Below, piece by piece: positions 17,201 to 24,257 of a DNA stretch of 64,000 bases (the first letter of the stretch is position 1; every line of letters starts with the position of its first letter). This DNA comes from JAJZAM01 sp027391075 (lineage in GTDB: Bacteria > Actinomycetota > Acidimicrobiia > Acidimicrobiales > Palsa-688), in contig DAHYHI010000106.1 of the NCBI GenBank assembly GCA_027391075.1, positions 1 through 64,000 on the forward strand. Direction: 5' to 3'. Under the pieces are notes generated by a model. It saw only the letters and a list, made by a program, of their open reading frames with translations. It did no database searches and was not told where the DNA came from. The translations under genes were made by a program, and so were the position numbers.

Positions 17201-17704
17201 GTCGAGATCCACAGTGTCGCCTTTGGAGACCACGACCGGGTCGGTGTCTTCGACGTGGGGGCCGAGGCGCTGCAGGAGAGCTTTGACTGGAGCGACGACA
17301 ACCCGCGCGGATCCTGTCCCGCCCTGCGAGGCCCAGGAGCGCAGATGCCACATGGTTCTCACCCTGCGGCCCATCGTCTCTGTCGCTGGGCTGACCCGCT
17401 CAAGTGGCAGGGTCTCCCAGGCGGGGCAGACGTCTACTGTTCCCGCCCCAAGGAATACTTCGAGGTCGCCGGCGAGACGTTCAGCTTCGGAGTGGGTCGG
17501 CGTCGCTACCACCACGAGCCGCCGCCGAAGCCTCTGGGCCAAACTGGCAACGGCGAACGCTCGCGCAGCTTCGGGGACGCTCAGCACCGAGCCGGGCGAA
17601 TCGATCGCAAGCTCGAACACCTCGTCGTCGCCCGAAACGTCCAGCAGCGCTCCTAGAGGTCCGGAAGCCCGGTAGACCCGGGCCAGGTCAGTCACGTGAC
17701 GCAT
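14210..17704 (-). CDS. mfd: Transcription-repair coupling factor
   Basis: 1164-residue Mfd, which removes stalled RNA polymerase and recruits UvrA. The N-terminal UvrB-like region is followed by the polymerase-interaction domain around VHHQHGVGRFTGMVKR and YLLLEYKGGDKLYVP. The RecG-type motor has Walker A CGDVGFGKTEVALRA, VVDEEQRFGVHHKE as motif II, LTLTATPIPRTLEMS, and motif VI HQLRGRVGRSGQRAYAYLF. The TRCF C-terminal domain closes the protein. It starts at ATG 17704 (17-base overlap with pth), or GTG 17695. Confidence 0.97.
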   Translation of the reverse strand: MRHVTDLARVYRASGPLGALLDVSGDDEVFELAIDSPGSVLSVPEAARAFAVASLAQRLRRRLVVVATPTHSEAERLAGDLEVFLGAGTVDVCPAWETLPLERVSPATETMGRRVRTMWHLRSWASQGGTGSARVVVAPVKALLQRLGPHVEDTDPVVVSKGDTVDLDDLVARLVGLGYRREYQVEHRGEIAVRGSIVDVYGSTADVPVRIDLWGDEVDRLSEFSVGDQRSNADVGRVELFACRELRPTQEIRARAAELVRSAPWGRAQWERLADGAFFDGMESWLAWLSDDEHLLGDLVPDDALVLLVEPRRMRDRALDLIAEEDSLVSTLARTWNVESNGLPRLHLPFDRLLARTNAPTLSITAAPESPDTLTVGASGWDPLAGGGERLVGQLKALQAERYRVAVCADGHASASRLRDLLESHGVAATVDERPSGFDDGRAHVVAAPLERGFLYRERRVAVVAESDLTGRRRTHRRPRPKARNSETFFDDLRSGSLVVHHQHGVGRFTGMVKRSIGGVERDYLLLEYKGGDKLYVPSDQVDLLRPYSGGDSPALNRLNGAEWQRTKTKVRSAVREIAQELVVLYQKRITSPGHAFAPDTPWQAEIEESFPYQETPDQLTAIADVKADMEQPSPMDRLVCGDVGFGKTEVALRAAFKAVQDGKQVAVLVPTTLLASQHHQTFSERFDGYPLRVEMLSRFLTPSQSKAVVDGLADGSVDIVVGTHKLLSSDVSFKALGLLVVDEEQRFGVHHKEAIKKLRADVDVLTLTATPIPRTLEMSLTGIRDLTLLHTPPADRQPILTYVGEHDERAVAEAIRRELLREGQVFYVHNRVADIERKADELRSLVPEARIAVAHGQMDEGALERVVLDFWEGAYDVLVCTTIIESGIDMPTVNTLVVDRADRLGLGQLHQLRGRVGRSGQRAYAYLFYPPDQVLSEEAYERLKTIGEHTELGSGFKIAMRDLEIRGAGNLLGGDQSGHIAAVGYDLYVQMVSEAVAELKGEPLREPAEIKLDLPVSANLPSDYVAREDLRLEAYRRLATVSSRSAVDDIESEWLDRFGPLPEPALGLLNIAMLRAECARVGVREVTVVSSGSGLAGGGYTARIAPVELKFSQTVRLGRLAPKAVYKQDTGQLVVPLSRSTDPVEHVRVLLSELFPPVASATP

Positions 17705-18272
17705 TGAACAGGTTCTGAGCCGCTGCTACACCTTCGTTGAGAATGCACTCTACGGCGTCGGCTGCGGTTTCGATGCTCACGTCGAGCTCGGCACGGGTCT
17801 TTTTCGCTGGGACTTTCAAGACGTGCTCCGCTCCGCGCTCTTTGCCTCCTGGTGGCTTGCCGATCCCGATGCGAACTCTTGCGAAGTCGTCGGAGTGAAG
17901 GTGCGCCTTGATCGATCGGAGCCCGTTGTGGCCTGCCAAACCGCCGCCCATCTTCACTCTTACCGCCCCGACGGGAAGGTCGAGCTCGTCGTGGACGACG
18001 ACGAGACTTGCCAGGTCGTCTACCCCGAAGCGGCGGATGAGGAGCCTGACCGCTCTGCCAGAGTCGTTCATGTAGGTCTGGGGGAAAGCCAAGGCTAGGC
18101 GTCGCTCCCCGCCGGGACCATCGACACGAACCTCGCCGCTGAGCGAGTGGCAGCGGTCAGGGCGAAGCGCAGTTCCGTGCCGAGAGGCGAGCAGGGCTAC
18201 GACGTCAGCACCGACGTTATGAAGGGTTCCGATGTAGGCCGATCCGGGATTGCCGAGTCCCACCGCGAGCAC
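17688..18272 (-). CDS. pth: Peptidyl-tRNA hydrolase
   Basis: 194-residue Pth1 that releases peptides from stalled peptidyl-tRNA. The opening AVGLGNPGSAYIGTLHNVGAD carries the catalytic His and the conserved Asn. FPQTYMNDSGRAV holds the second Asn, and VVHDELDLPVGAVRVKMGGGLAGHNGLRSI holds the catalytic Asp and substrate loop. The GTG start at 18272 leaves almost no N-terminal extension before the first strand. It sits between rplY and mfd, as in other actinobacteria. Confidence 0.95.
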   Translation of the reverse strand: MLAVGLGNPGSAYIGTLHNVGADVVALLASRHGTALRPDRCHSLSGEVRVDGPGGERRLALAFPQTYMNDSGRAVRLLIRRFGVDDLASLVVVHDELDLPVGAVRVKMGGGLAGHNGLRSIKAHLHSDDFARVRIGIGKPPGGKERGAEHVLKVPAKKTRAELDVSIETAADAVECILNEGVAAAQNLFNASRD

Positions 18273-18320
18273 GTCCGCCGGGGTCCCCTGGCGGGCCGGC
18301 AGGTCCGCAGGGGCCAGCGG

Positions 18321-18938
18321 TCAGCCCTCCTCGGAGCTCGACGCTCCCTCTCCGTCGCCCGAGGTCTCGGCGCCGTCTTGCAACTCACCGCTGGAAGCCA
18401 GAACGACGACTTCGTCGCCGGGCACGTCGGCGGTGACACCGTCTGGGAGGGGAAGGTCCTCGACTCGAATGACTCCCCCAGGCTCGAGGCGGCTCATGTC
18501 CACCTCGACCGAGACGGGTATCTTCGTCGGATTGGCGCGAACCGTCAGCGTGGACAGGACCTGCTCGACGTTCGCCCGAACCGCCTTGACGGCCTCGGAC
18601 TCACCGACGAGGACCACCGGAATTTCGGCGCTCACGATCTCGTCGCGGCGCACGACCTGGAAGTCGACGTGGGTGACAGTGTGGCGTACCGGGTGACGCT
18701 GGATCATCCTGGTCAGGACCAGCTGAGACTCGCCTGCGATCCTCAGGTCGAGCAGTTGGTTCGTGCCGGACTCCCCCGACAGGGCGTGGCGCAGCTCCCT
18801 TCCGTCAACGGATACAGCGACGCCCTCCCCGCCGTGGCCGTACACGACGGCCGGTATGCGCCCGGCGGCGCGCAGGCGACGTGACTCAGCTGAGCCGGTT
18901 ACCCGACCCGGCGCGGCTGCAAGGGTTATCTCTGCCAT
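18321..18938 (-). CDS. rplY: 50S ribosomal protein bL25 (Ctc form)
   Basis: 205-residue long-form L25/Ctc that binds 5S rRNA. The N-terminal GSAESRRLRAAGRIPAVVYG is the L25 signature. TRMIQRHPVRHTVTHVDFQV ends the RNA-binding half. The TL5-like C-terminal beta domain (VPVVLVGES-like IPVVLVGESEAVK, LPDGVTADVPGDEVVV) and an acidic tail (SGDGEGASSSEEG) follow. The start at 18938 has AGGAG 11 bases upstream. Followed by pth; preceded by prs. Confidence 0.95.
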   Translation of the reverse strand: MAEITLAAAPGRVTGSAESRRLRAAGRIPAVVYGHGGEGVAVSVDGRELRHALSGESGTNQLLDLRIAGESQLVLTRMIQRHPVRHTVTHVDFQVVRRDEIVSAEIPVVLVGESEAVKAVRANVEQVLSTLTVRANPTKIPVSVEVDMSRLEPGGVIRVEDLPLPDGVTADVPGDEVVVLASSGELQDGAETSGDGEGASSSEEG

Positions 18939-18975
18939 TGCTCGGCTTGCTCCTAGGCTCTTTGCGGAAAGCTCG

Positions 18976-18984
18976 ATTCTAGCA
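18976..18984 (-). promoter_or_regulatory. Putative extended -10 (TG-C-TAGAAT) for rplY
   Basis: TGCTAGAAT on the minus strand lies 37 bases before the rplY ATG, leaving room for a leader with the AGGAG site. CAGACA lies 20 bases further upstream, poor spacing for a -35, so the extended -10 would carry recognition. Confidence 0.35.
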
Positions 18985-18998
18985 ACGAGCAGGGCCCC

Positions 18999-20042
18999 TC
19001 ATGTCTGGTTCTCGCCATCGAAGATCTGCGAGACAGACTTGTCAGAGAAAACCGCCTCAATGCAGTGCGCCACGACGGGGGCTATGGAGACGACCTCGAT
19101 CTTGTCGATCTGCTTCTCAGGCGGCAGCGGTAACGTGTCAGTTACGACCACCCTTGAGATCGGGGAGTTCTTGAGTCTGTCCACGGCAGGATCCGAAAGC
19201 ACTGCGTGCGTGCACATCGCCCATACATCGGTGGCACCTTTGGCGAGGAGGATCTCGGCCGCAGCACATATGGTGCCAGCCGTGTCGATCATGTCGTCCA
19301 TGAGCACGCACATTCGCCCTCTGACGTCGCCCATCACGTCGAGCGCCTGCACCTGGTTAACGGCATCCTTGGGCCTGCGCTTGTAGACCGAAGCGACGTT
19401 TACAGACGGTCCCGCATGGCGGGCCGCCTGCTCGGCGACCTTGGTCCTTCCTGTATCGGGGGCAACCATCACGAAGTTGCCGTCGGGCACCTGCTGGCGA
19501 AGGTACTCGGTGAGCAGCGGAACCGCTGTCAGGTGGTCCACAGGCCCGTCGAAGAAACCCTGGATCTGGCCGGAGTGAAGGTCGATGGACATTATCCGGT
19601 CCGCCCCAGATGTGGCGAAGAAGTCCGCGACCATCCTGGCGGTTATCGGCTCCCGCTCTTTGGACTTGCGATCCTGGCGCGAGTAGCCGTAGTAGGGGCA
19701 CACAGCCGTTATGCGCTTCGCCGACGCCCGCTTTGCAGCGTCGATCATTATCCACTGCTCCATCAGCGAGTCGTTGACAGACCGGCCGGGTGTCTGACCA
19801 TGGGATTGCATGACGAACACGTCAGAGCCTCTCACGGACTCGACGAAGCGCGGTCTCATCTCCCCGTTGGCGAAGTCCACGATGTTCGGGTCAGCGAGCT
19901 CGACTTGGAGGTGGCTGGCGACCGAATCAGCAAGCGATGGATGGGTCCTGCCACTGAGCAGGCGCAGCTTTCGCACTGGCGTCAGGTTGATCGACGCACT
20001 CCTCTCCCGCTGCCGGCCGGCTTGTTCGTTCCTGTCTGTCAC
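18999..20042 (-). CDS. prs: Ribose-phosphate pyrophosphokinase
   Basis: PRPP synthase (ribose 5-phosphate + ATP), 347 residues. RLLSGRTHPSLADSVASHL starts the enzyme, VCPYYGYSRQDRKSKEREPI is the ATP/R5P flexible-loop region, and MVAPDTGRTKVAEQAARH and CVLMDDMIDTAGTICAAAE form the PRPP-binding site. I chose GTG at 20042 because GGAG stands five bases upstream; GTG at 20060 would add six residues. Downstream of glmU, as in other actinobacteria. Confidence 0.95.
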   Translation of the reverse strand: MTDRNEQAGRQRERSASINLTPVRKLRLLSGRTHPSLADSVASHLQVELADPNIVDFANGEMRPRFVESVRGSDVFVMQSHGQTPGRSVNDSLMEQWIMIDAAKRASAKRITAVCPYYGYSRQDRKSKEREPITARMVADFFATSGADRIMSIDLHSGQIQGFFDGPVDHLTAVPLLTEYLRQQVPDGNFVMVAPDTGRTKVAEQAARHAGPSVNVASVYKRRPKDAVNQVQALDVMGDVRGRMCVLMDDMIDTAGTICAAAEILLAKGATDVWAMCTHAVLSDPAVDRLKNSPISRVVVTDTLPLPPEKQIDKIEVVSIAPVVAHCIEAVFSDKSVSQIFDGENQT

Positions 20043-20071
20043 CTGCGCTCCGATCGTCACTCCAAGGCTAC

Positions 20072-21166
20072 CTAAACAGGCCGTTGCACCGCAGCCGGCA
20101 CGGCCTCTCCGGGTCCGAGGCTGACCCAAGGTCCGACCGTCGCCCCGGCACCGACACTGGCGGCGCGCCCGTAGGTCGCCTCGACACGGGCGCCAACACC
20201 AACAAGGCAGTCGACTAGGTGGGTTCCCGGCCCTACGACGGCCGACGCTTCGATCACAGTCGACCCCTCCAAAACTGTACCTGGATACAGCACGACGTCA
20301 GGCGCCAGCTCGACGGTGCAGTCAACGTAGGTTGCGGCCGGGTCGATCATCGTGACCCCTCGCCTCATCCAGACCTCGTTGATCCTGCGTCGCAGCACCG
20401 CTTCGGCTAGGGCCAGTTGGTGCCTGTCGTTGACCCCCGAGGCCTCGGCGGCGTCAGGAACTTGGAGACAACTCACCGAGAGGCCGGCTTCACGGGCGAC
20501 CGCTATGACGTCGGTTAGGTAAAGTTCACGCGAAGCGTTGTCGGGACGAAGGCGGCGGATGGCCGTGGCGAGAAAGGACCTACGGAACACGTATACGGAG
20601 GTGTTAACCTCATCTATCAGCCGTTCCTCGTCGGTGGCATCACGGTCCTCCACGATCCGAGACACCGAACCGTCCTCGTCGCGTACCACCCGGCCGTAGC
20701 CGGAAGGGTCGACCGCACGAGCGCTGAGCAGGGTCACGGCTGCCCCACTGCGACGGTGAGTGCCCACGAGAGAGCGCAGCGTCTCAGGCCGCAAAAGCGG
20801 CGTGTCACCCGGGGCGACGATGACGTCGTCGCCCCGGATGTGGTCCCCCTGGTCGTCTCGATCGCTGCGTAGCACGCCGAGTGCTACGAGCACTGCGTCA
20901 CCGGTCCCGCGCTGCACCTCTTGCTGCGCGAAGTCCACCCTCAAGCCTTCCGGGGCGTGGTCACCTACCACCTTTGTGACCTCGTGCGCGCCGAAGCCCA
21001 CGACGACGACGACCCTGTCTAGGTCCACAGCCGACAAGGAATGCAGGACGTGGACGACCATCGGCCTTCCCGCGAGCGAATGCAGCGGCTTCGGCTTGGA
21101 CGACCTCATCCGGGTACCCTCGCCAGCCGCTAACACCACTGCGGAGAGTCGGGGTTCGAGCGCCAC
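20072..21166 (-). CDS. glmU: GlmU-type UDP-GlcNAc pyrophosphorylase lacking most of the acetyltransferase domain
   Basis: 364 residues against about 450-490 for bifunctional GlmU. The uridylyltransferase half is intact: VVLAAGEGTRMRSSKPKPLH, RGTGDAVLVAL, VAPGDTPLLRPETL, VNTSVYVFR. The left-handed beta-helix starts (VTMIDPAATYVDCTVELA) but stops after ASVGAGATVGPWVSLGPGEAVP. By comparison with the E. coli protein this is just before the acetyltransferase Lys/His/Tyr residues. There is no room for the rest before prs, 30 bases on. Gene context (glmU-prs) supports orthology. The start is GTG 21166; GTG 21205 is possible. Confidence 0.88.
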   Translation of the reverse strand: MALEPRLSAVVLAAGEGTRMRSSKPKPLHSLAGRPMVVHVLHSLSAVDLDRVVVVVGFGAHEVTKVVGDHAPEGLRVDFAQQEVQRGTGDAVLVALGVLRSDRDDQGDHIRGDDVIVAPGDTPLLRPETLRSLVGTHRRSGAAVTLLSARAVDPSGYGRVVRDEDGSVSRIVEDRDATDEERLIDEVNTSVYVFRRSFLATAIRRLRPDNASRELYLTDVIAVAREAGLSVSCLQVPDAAEASGVNDRHQLALAEAVLRRRINEVWMRRGVTMIDPAATYVDCTVELAPDVVLYPGTVLEGSTVIEASAVVGPGTHLVDCLVGVGARVEATYGRAASVGAGATVGPWVSLGPGEAVPAAVQRPV

Positions 21167-21300
21167 GTCGACAGTTTCTAGCAAGCAGACGGAACCCAAG
21201 GCCACCGGGGCGACCCGCTCAAGTTTGGATGGCGGCGTCTGCCCGGACCAAGAGCGACGTTATCTCTCGATTCGCGGTCCGTCCAGCGGGTAGCCTTAAG

Positions 21301-21318
21301 CCGCCACTGCAGTGGCGG
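21301..21318. repeat. Perfect 18-bp palindrome across the tRNA-Gln 5' end
   Basis: CCGCCACTG|CAGTGGCGG is self-complementary without a mismatch. Its right arm is the first six bases of the tRNA acceptor stem plus three leader bases; its left arm therefore copies the 3' acceptor strand. Confidence 0.8.
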
Positions 21319-21384
21319 GTAGTTCAATGGCAGAACGACGGCCTTTGGAGCCGTATGTTGGAGGTTCGAGTCCTCCCCCGCCAG
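21313..21384 (+). tRNA. tRNA-Gln (anticodon TTG)
   Basis: The cloverleaf folds by eye. Acceptor TGGCGGG pairs with CCCGCCA over all seven positions, the D stem is GTTC/GAAC, and the anticodon stem is ACGGC/GCCGT around loop CTTTGGA with anticodon TTG. The T stem is GGAGG/CCTCC around TTCGAGT. The discriminator base is G, as in glutamine tRNAs. CCA is not encoded (GCC follows). Seventy-two bases including the discriminator. Confidence 0.95.
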
Positions 21385-21506
21385 CCCCAAGTCTCCCCTG
21401 CCAGCTCAAGGCGGCTCGCCGGACCGCCCCCGCTGCCGGGTTTCGCATAGCGGCCCCGTCCTCCTACGCTCACCTGGACGTGGCAACGAATAGGCTTGTG
21501 ACGACT

Positions 21507-22379
21507 ATGACGCCCGAGTGCGTTATGAGACCGATCGGGCCGGGCAGCCTCCTGTGGCGCTACGCGGGCGACCACAGGCTTGCCTTCAGCGGGCTATCGG
21601 CCGGCCTCCTTCAGCTCATGCACCCTGCGATAGGTGCCGGGGTCGTCGAGCACTCGGACTTCTTCAGGGACCCCTGGGGAAGGATTATCCGCTCGATCCC
21701 TCAGATCCTCGGGGTCGTCTACCTTCCCGACCCTGAGACGCTCGGGCGGCGCATAAAGGGCTATCACCGGTCGATCCGAGGGGTGGACGCCGTCGGACGC
21801 TCGTACCGGGCGCTCGAGCCGTCAACGTTCTGGTGGGCGCACGCCACTTTCCAGTACGCAGCCGAGATGGTCGCCGACCGTTTCGACCACCGCCGCCTCT
21901 CCGCGGGCGACAGGGAGGAGCTTTACCTCGACGGGGTCGAGTGGTACCGGCGTTACGGGGTTTCGATGTCGGCCGTTCCAGCCAACCGGGCTACCTTCGC
22001 CGCCGAGTGGGACCGCCACGTCGACGAAGTGCTTGAGATGACCCCCGCCGCAGCGAAAGCCGTCGACATGGCACTACACGACCGGCACATGGAGCTGAAG
22101 TTTCTGCCCGCCTGGACAAGAGCTTTACAGCCGGGTGTCATCACCCCGCTTTTGCGCCTCGGGGCTTTCGGCGGGCTGCCCGCGCGGCTGCGACGCCGGC
22201 TGGATATCCCATGGGGCCTGCGGGAGGAGGCTGACTACCGGTTCCTCCGGTACTCGGTAGCGTCGTTGTGGCGTTGGCTCCCAGCGCAGGCGCGTTACGG
22301 CCCTGTAGCCAGTGCTGGTTACGCGGCACGCGTTCGCCGGGACAGCCATGGTCACCAAGCGCTACTCTCCGAGGCATGA
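21507..22379 (+). CDS. DUF2236 family protein (oxygenase MpaB / latex-clearing-protein fold)
   Basis: 290-residue DUF2236 member, a helical family that includes MpaB and the heme enzyme latex clearing protein. The typical opening is GDHRLAFSGLSAGLLQLMHP, followed by VEHSDFFRDPWGRIIRS. Then come YRALEPSTFWWAHATFQYAAEM, with the conserved His, and YLDGVEWYRRYG. Heme binding and the reaction are not established for this clade. The start is uncertain: ATG 21507, GTG 21498 or GTG 21480 (with TACGCT nine bases upstream). The stop overlaps the next gene by ATGA. Confidence 0.8.
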   Translation: MTPECVMRPIGPGSLLWRYAGDHRLAFSGLSAGLLQLMHPAIGAGVVEHSDFFRDPWGRIIRSIPQILGVVYLPDPETLGRRIKGYHRSIRGVDAVGRSYRALEPSTFWWAHATFQYAAEMVADRFDHRRLSAGDREELYLDGVEWYRRYGVSMSAVPANRATFAAEWDRHVDEVLEMTPAAAKAVDMALHDRHMELKFLPAWTRALQPGVITPLLRLGAFGGLPARLRRRLDIPWGLREEADYRFLRYSVASLWRWLPAQARYGPVASAGYAARVRRDSHGHQALLSEA

Positions 22380-23545
22380 CAGCTACCGACGTTGCGCCGG
22401 CCAAGACCCGTTGGCGAGCCCAGTGGGCGGAACTTTTCAGCGAAGTCGTGACATCGGGCTTGTGCACCGGCTGCGCCGGGTGCGTGATCTCCTGCCCTCA
22501 CGATGTCCTCGGCTACGACGACACCAACGGCGTGTACCGCCCCTACCACCTGGAGGAGGAGCTGGGCCCCGGGGACTGCGGCCACGGCGTGCGGGGTTGC
22601 ACGAGCTGTACACGGGCGTGCCCGCGTTTTAGGGACTGGGAGCCGGAGGTGGACTCGTTCCTGTTTGGCCGTCCCCGCGAAGCCGGCGAGATGAGCGGGG
22701 TTGCCAAGGATGTGTTCCTGGCCCGCGCTACCGACCCGGCCGTACACGCTGCCGGCCAAGACGGTGGCCTCGTGTCGGCGATCTTGATCTGGTGCCTCGA
22801 GCACGACCGCATCGACGCGGCCTTGGTATCCAACCTTGAAGGCGAAGCCGGAACCTGGAAGGCCCTTCCCGGCCTCGCCCGCACCCGCGACGAGGTTCTC
22901 GCCGCAGCAGGATCTCGCTACACGTACTCGGCTAACACCCTCGCCTACACCAGGGCCATCGAAGCCGGTCTAGAAAGGCTGGCGCTCGTCGGAATGAGCT
23001 GCCAGGCGTCAGTACCGGCGATGATGAAGGCGCGCAAAGCCGGTAAGCCCGCTCGGAGGTTGGCTCTTTCCATCGGCCTTTTGTGCTCGAAGACTTTCGA
23101 CGACGCGATCTTCGAGGAGCTTCTCGAAGCGCGATACGGTCTCGTCAGGTCTGAGATCGTGAAGATGAACATTAAAGGTGTACTGCAGGTTTGGATGCGT
23201 GACGGGGCCTACCACGAGATCCCCCTCAAGGAGGCTCACGCATGGACACGAGAGGGCTGCAAGACCTGCCCGGACTTCGCCGCCGAGCACGCCGACATAG
23301 CCACCGGCGGGATCGGCGCTTTCAACGACTGGACTCTCACCTTGGTGCGCACCGACACCGGCAGGGAGATCATCGACGCCATGGTCTCCGACGGGGTCAT
23401 CGAGACCAGGCCCGGCGACGACGACCCGGGGGCGGTAGCTCTTTTGCGCAAGCTGTCAGTGGTGTCACGGCGACGCTGGCCCGACCAGGCCGTTGCCGCG
23501 CCCCGCCTGGGAGTTCCGCCACCCAAGGTCCGTCCGCCGGCCTGA
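22376..23545 (+). CDS. FrhB-like coenzyme F420 hydrogenase/dehydrogenase beta-subunit family iron-sulfur flavoprotein
   Basis: 389-residue COG1035 protein. Two Cys clusters at the N-terminus, CTGCAGCVISCP (from about residue 26) and GCTSCTRACP, indicate [4Fe-4S] centres. The middle HAAGQDGGLVSAILIWCLE and the C-terminal KTCPDFAAEHADIATGGIG are the FrhB domain that binds FAD and F420. Such proteins exchange electrons between reduced F420 and ferredoxin or another partner. ATG 22376 overlaps the DUF2236 stop by ATGA. A hairpin terminator follows. Confidence 0.85.
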   Translation: MTATDVAPAKTRWRAQWAELFSEVVTSGLCTGCAGCVISCPHDVLGYDDTNGVYRPYHLEEELGPGDCGHGVRGCTSCTRACPRFRDWEPEVDSFLFGRPREAGEMSGVAKDVFLARATDPAVHAAGQDGGLVSAILIWCLEHDRIDAALVSNLEGEAGTWKALPGLARTRDEVLAAAGSRYTYSANTLAYTRAIEAGLERLALVGMSCQASVPAMMKARKAGKPARRLALSIGLLCSKTFDDAIFEELLEARYGLVRSEIVKMNIKGVLQVWMRDGAYHEIPLKEAHAWTREGCKTCPDFAAEHADIATGGIGAFNDWTLTLVRTDTGREIIDAMVSDGVIETRPGDDDPGAVALLRKLSVVSRRRWPDQAVAAPRLGVPPPKVRPPA

Positions 23546-23549
23546 AAAG

Positions 23550-23581
23550 GCCCACCAGGCCGGCCTAGCGGGCTGGTGGGC
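23550..23581. terminator. Bidirectional hairpin terminator between convergent genes
   Basis: GCCCACCAG (23550-23558) pairs perfectly with CTGGTGGGC (23573-23581), nine GC-rich base pairs around a 14-base loop. It lies between the FrhB stop and the convergent split-barrel gene. There is a short A tract (gaaaagg) on the left but no long T run, as is common in high-GC genomes. Confidence 0.65.
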
Positions 23582-23595
23582 GCTCCTGAGGCCGG

Positions 23596-24051
23596 TCAGG
23601 CCAGCTTGCGATGATCCCAGGACACGACCTTCGTGACTTCGGGGGTTACTAGAACTCGCTTGGCGAGCATCGCTTGTAGAGCCTCCCGCTGAGTTTCGTC
23701 GTAGGGGCCGATGTAGCGCTCCCACACCGACAAACCTAGCTCCCAAATGGCGTCCGGATCGTCGATGATCTTCGCCGTACCGACGATCTCGACGCCCCGC
23801 AGCTCCTCGTAGCGCTCCCCGGCCTCGACTAGGAAAGTCACGCGCGGGTCGCGTTGGAGGTTCCTGATCTTCTGGGACTTCGCTTTGGTCTCGACGGTTA
23901 TGACACCGTCCAAGAACCCGTACCACATTGCCACCGCGTGGATCGACCCATCGGGGTGCATCGTCGCCATAGTGGCCGTCTTGCAGTCTTTCAAGAGGGC
24001 GTACACCTCCTCGTCGGACATTTTGATCTCGGCGCGTCTGTTGGTCCCCAT
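23596..24051 (-). CDS. Pyridoxamine 5'-phosphate oxidase-like split-barrel protein (FMN or F420 binding)
   Basis: 151-residue split beta-barrel protein. DEEVYALLKDCKTATMATM, GSIHAVAMWYGFLDGVITV, KSQKIRNLQRDPRVTFLVEA and GVEIVGTAKIIDD follow the PPOX/FDOR pattern, including the Lys/Arg-Asn-Leu phosphate-contact segment. Many actinobacterial members use F420 rather than FMN. Adjacency to FrhB is suggestive but not proof. ATG at 24051; a longer frame upstream is open but unsupported. Divergent from bS22. Confidence 0.85.
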   Translation of the reverse strand: MGTNRRAEIKMSDEEVYALLKDCKTATMATMHPDGSIHAVAMWYGFLDGVITVETKAKSQKIRNLQRDPRVTFLVEAGERYEELRGVEIVGTAKIIDDPDAIWELGLSVWERYIGPYDETQREALQAMLAKRVLVTPEVTKVVSWDHRKLA

Positions 24052-24104
24052 AGCTCGCCAGGATGCCACAGCTCGGTCGGTTCGCTCCAACCGTGCGCAG
24101 CGGC

Positions 24105-24110
24105 TAAGTT
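24105..24110 (+). promoter_or_regulatory. Possible -10 (TAAGTT) for bS22
   Basis: TAAGTT lies 11 bases before the bS22 ATG, leaving at most a few leader bases. The intervening GTCCGTCCGCA has no Shine-Dalgarno character. Confidence 0.35.
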
Positions 24111-24121
24111 GTCCGTCCGCA

Positions 24122-24220
24122 ATGGGATCGTTGATAAAGAAGCGCCGTAAGCGCATGCGCAAGAAGAAGCACAAGAAGATGCTGAAGGCCACGCGCTGGC
24201 AGCGCAGAGCTGGCCGTTGA
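24122..24220 (+). CDS. Small ribosomal protein bS22 (AURKAIP1/COX24-like)
   Basis: 32-residue, extremely basic peptide. MGSLIKKRRKRMRKKKHKKM followed by LKATRWQRRAGR matches the mycobacterial bS22 pattern (GSxIKKRRKRM, KKHRKLL, TRxQRR), a protein found in the 30S decoding region of mycobacterial ribosomes and related to mitochondrial COX24/AURKAIP1. Its length and residue spacing match, so the call is firm despite its size. Automated calls may miss it. It is convergent with ispE, 37 bases away. Confidence 0.92.
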   Translation: MGSLIKKRRKRMRKKKHKKMLKATRWQRRAGR

Positions 24221-24257
24221 CGCCCAGGGCCTGAGCTGGCGCGCCCTGCTACGGCCG

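Noticed and set aside
20042..20072. Frameshift as the cause of the short GlmU
   Set aside because: Only 30 bases separate the glmU stop from the preferred prs start, so the missing 100+ residues are not hidden in another frame.
21301..21500. Integrative element attachment at tRNA-Gln
   Set aside because: No integrase, no repeated tRNA 3' end and only housekeeping genes on both sides.
21312..21506. Longer N-terminus for the DUF2236 gene starting inside tRNA-Gln
   Set aside because: It would translate the tRNA gene; the family's conserved region begins after 21507.
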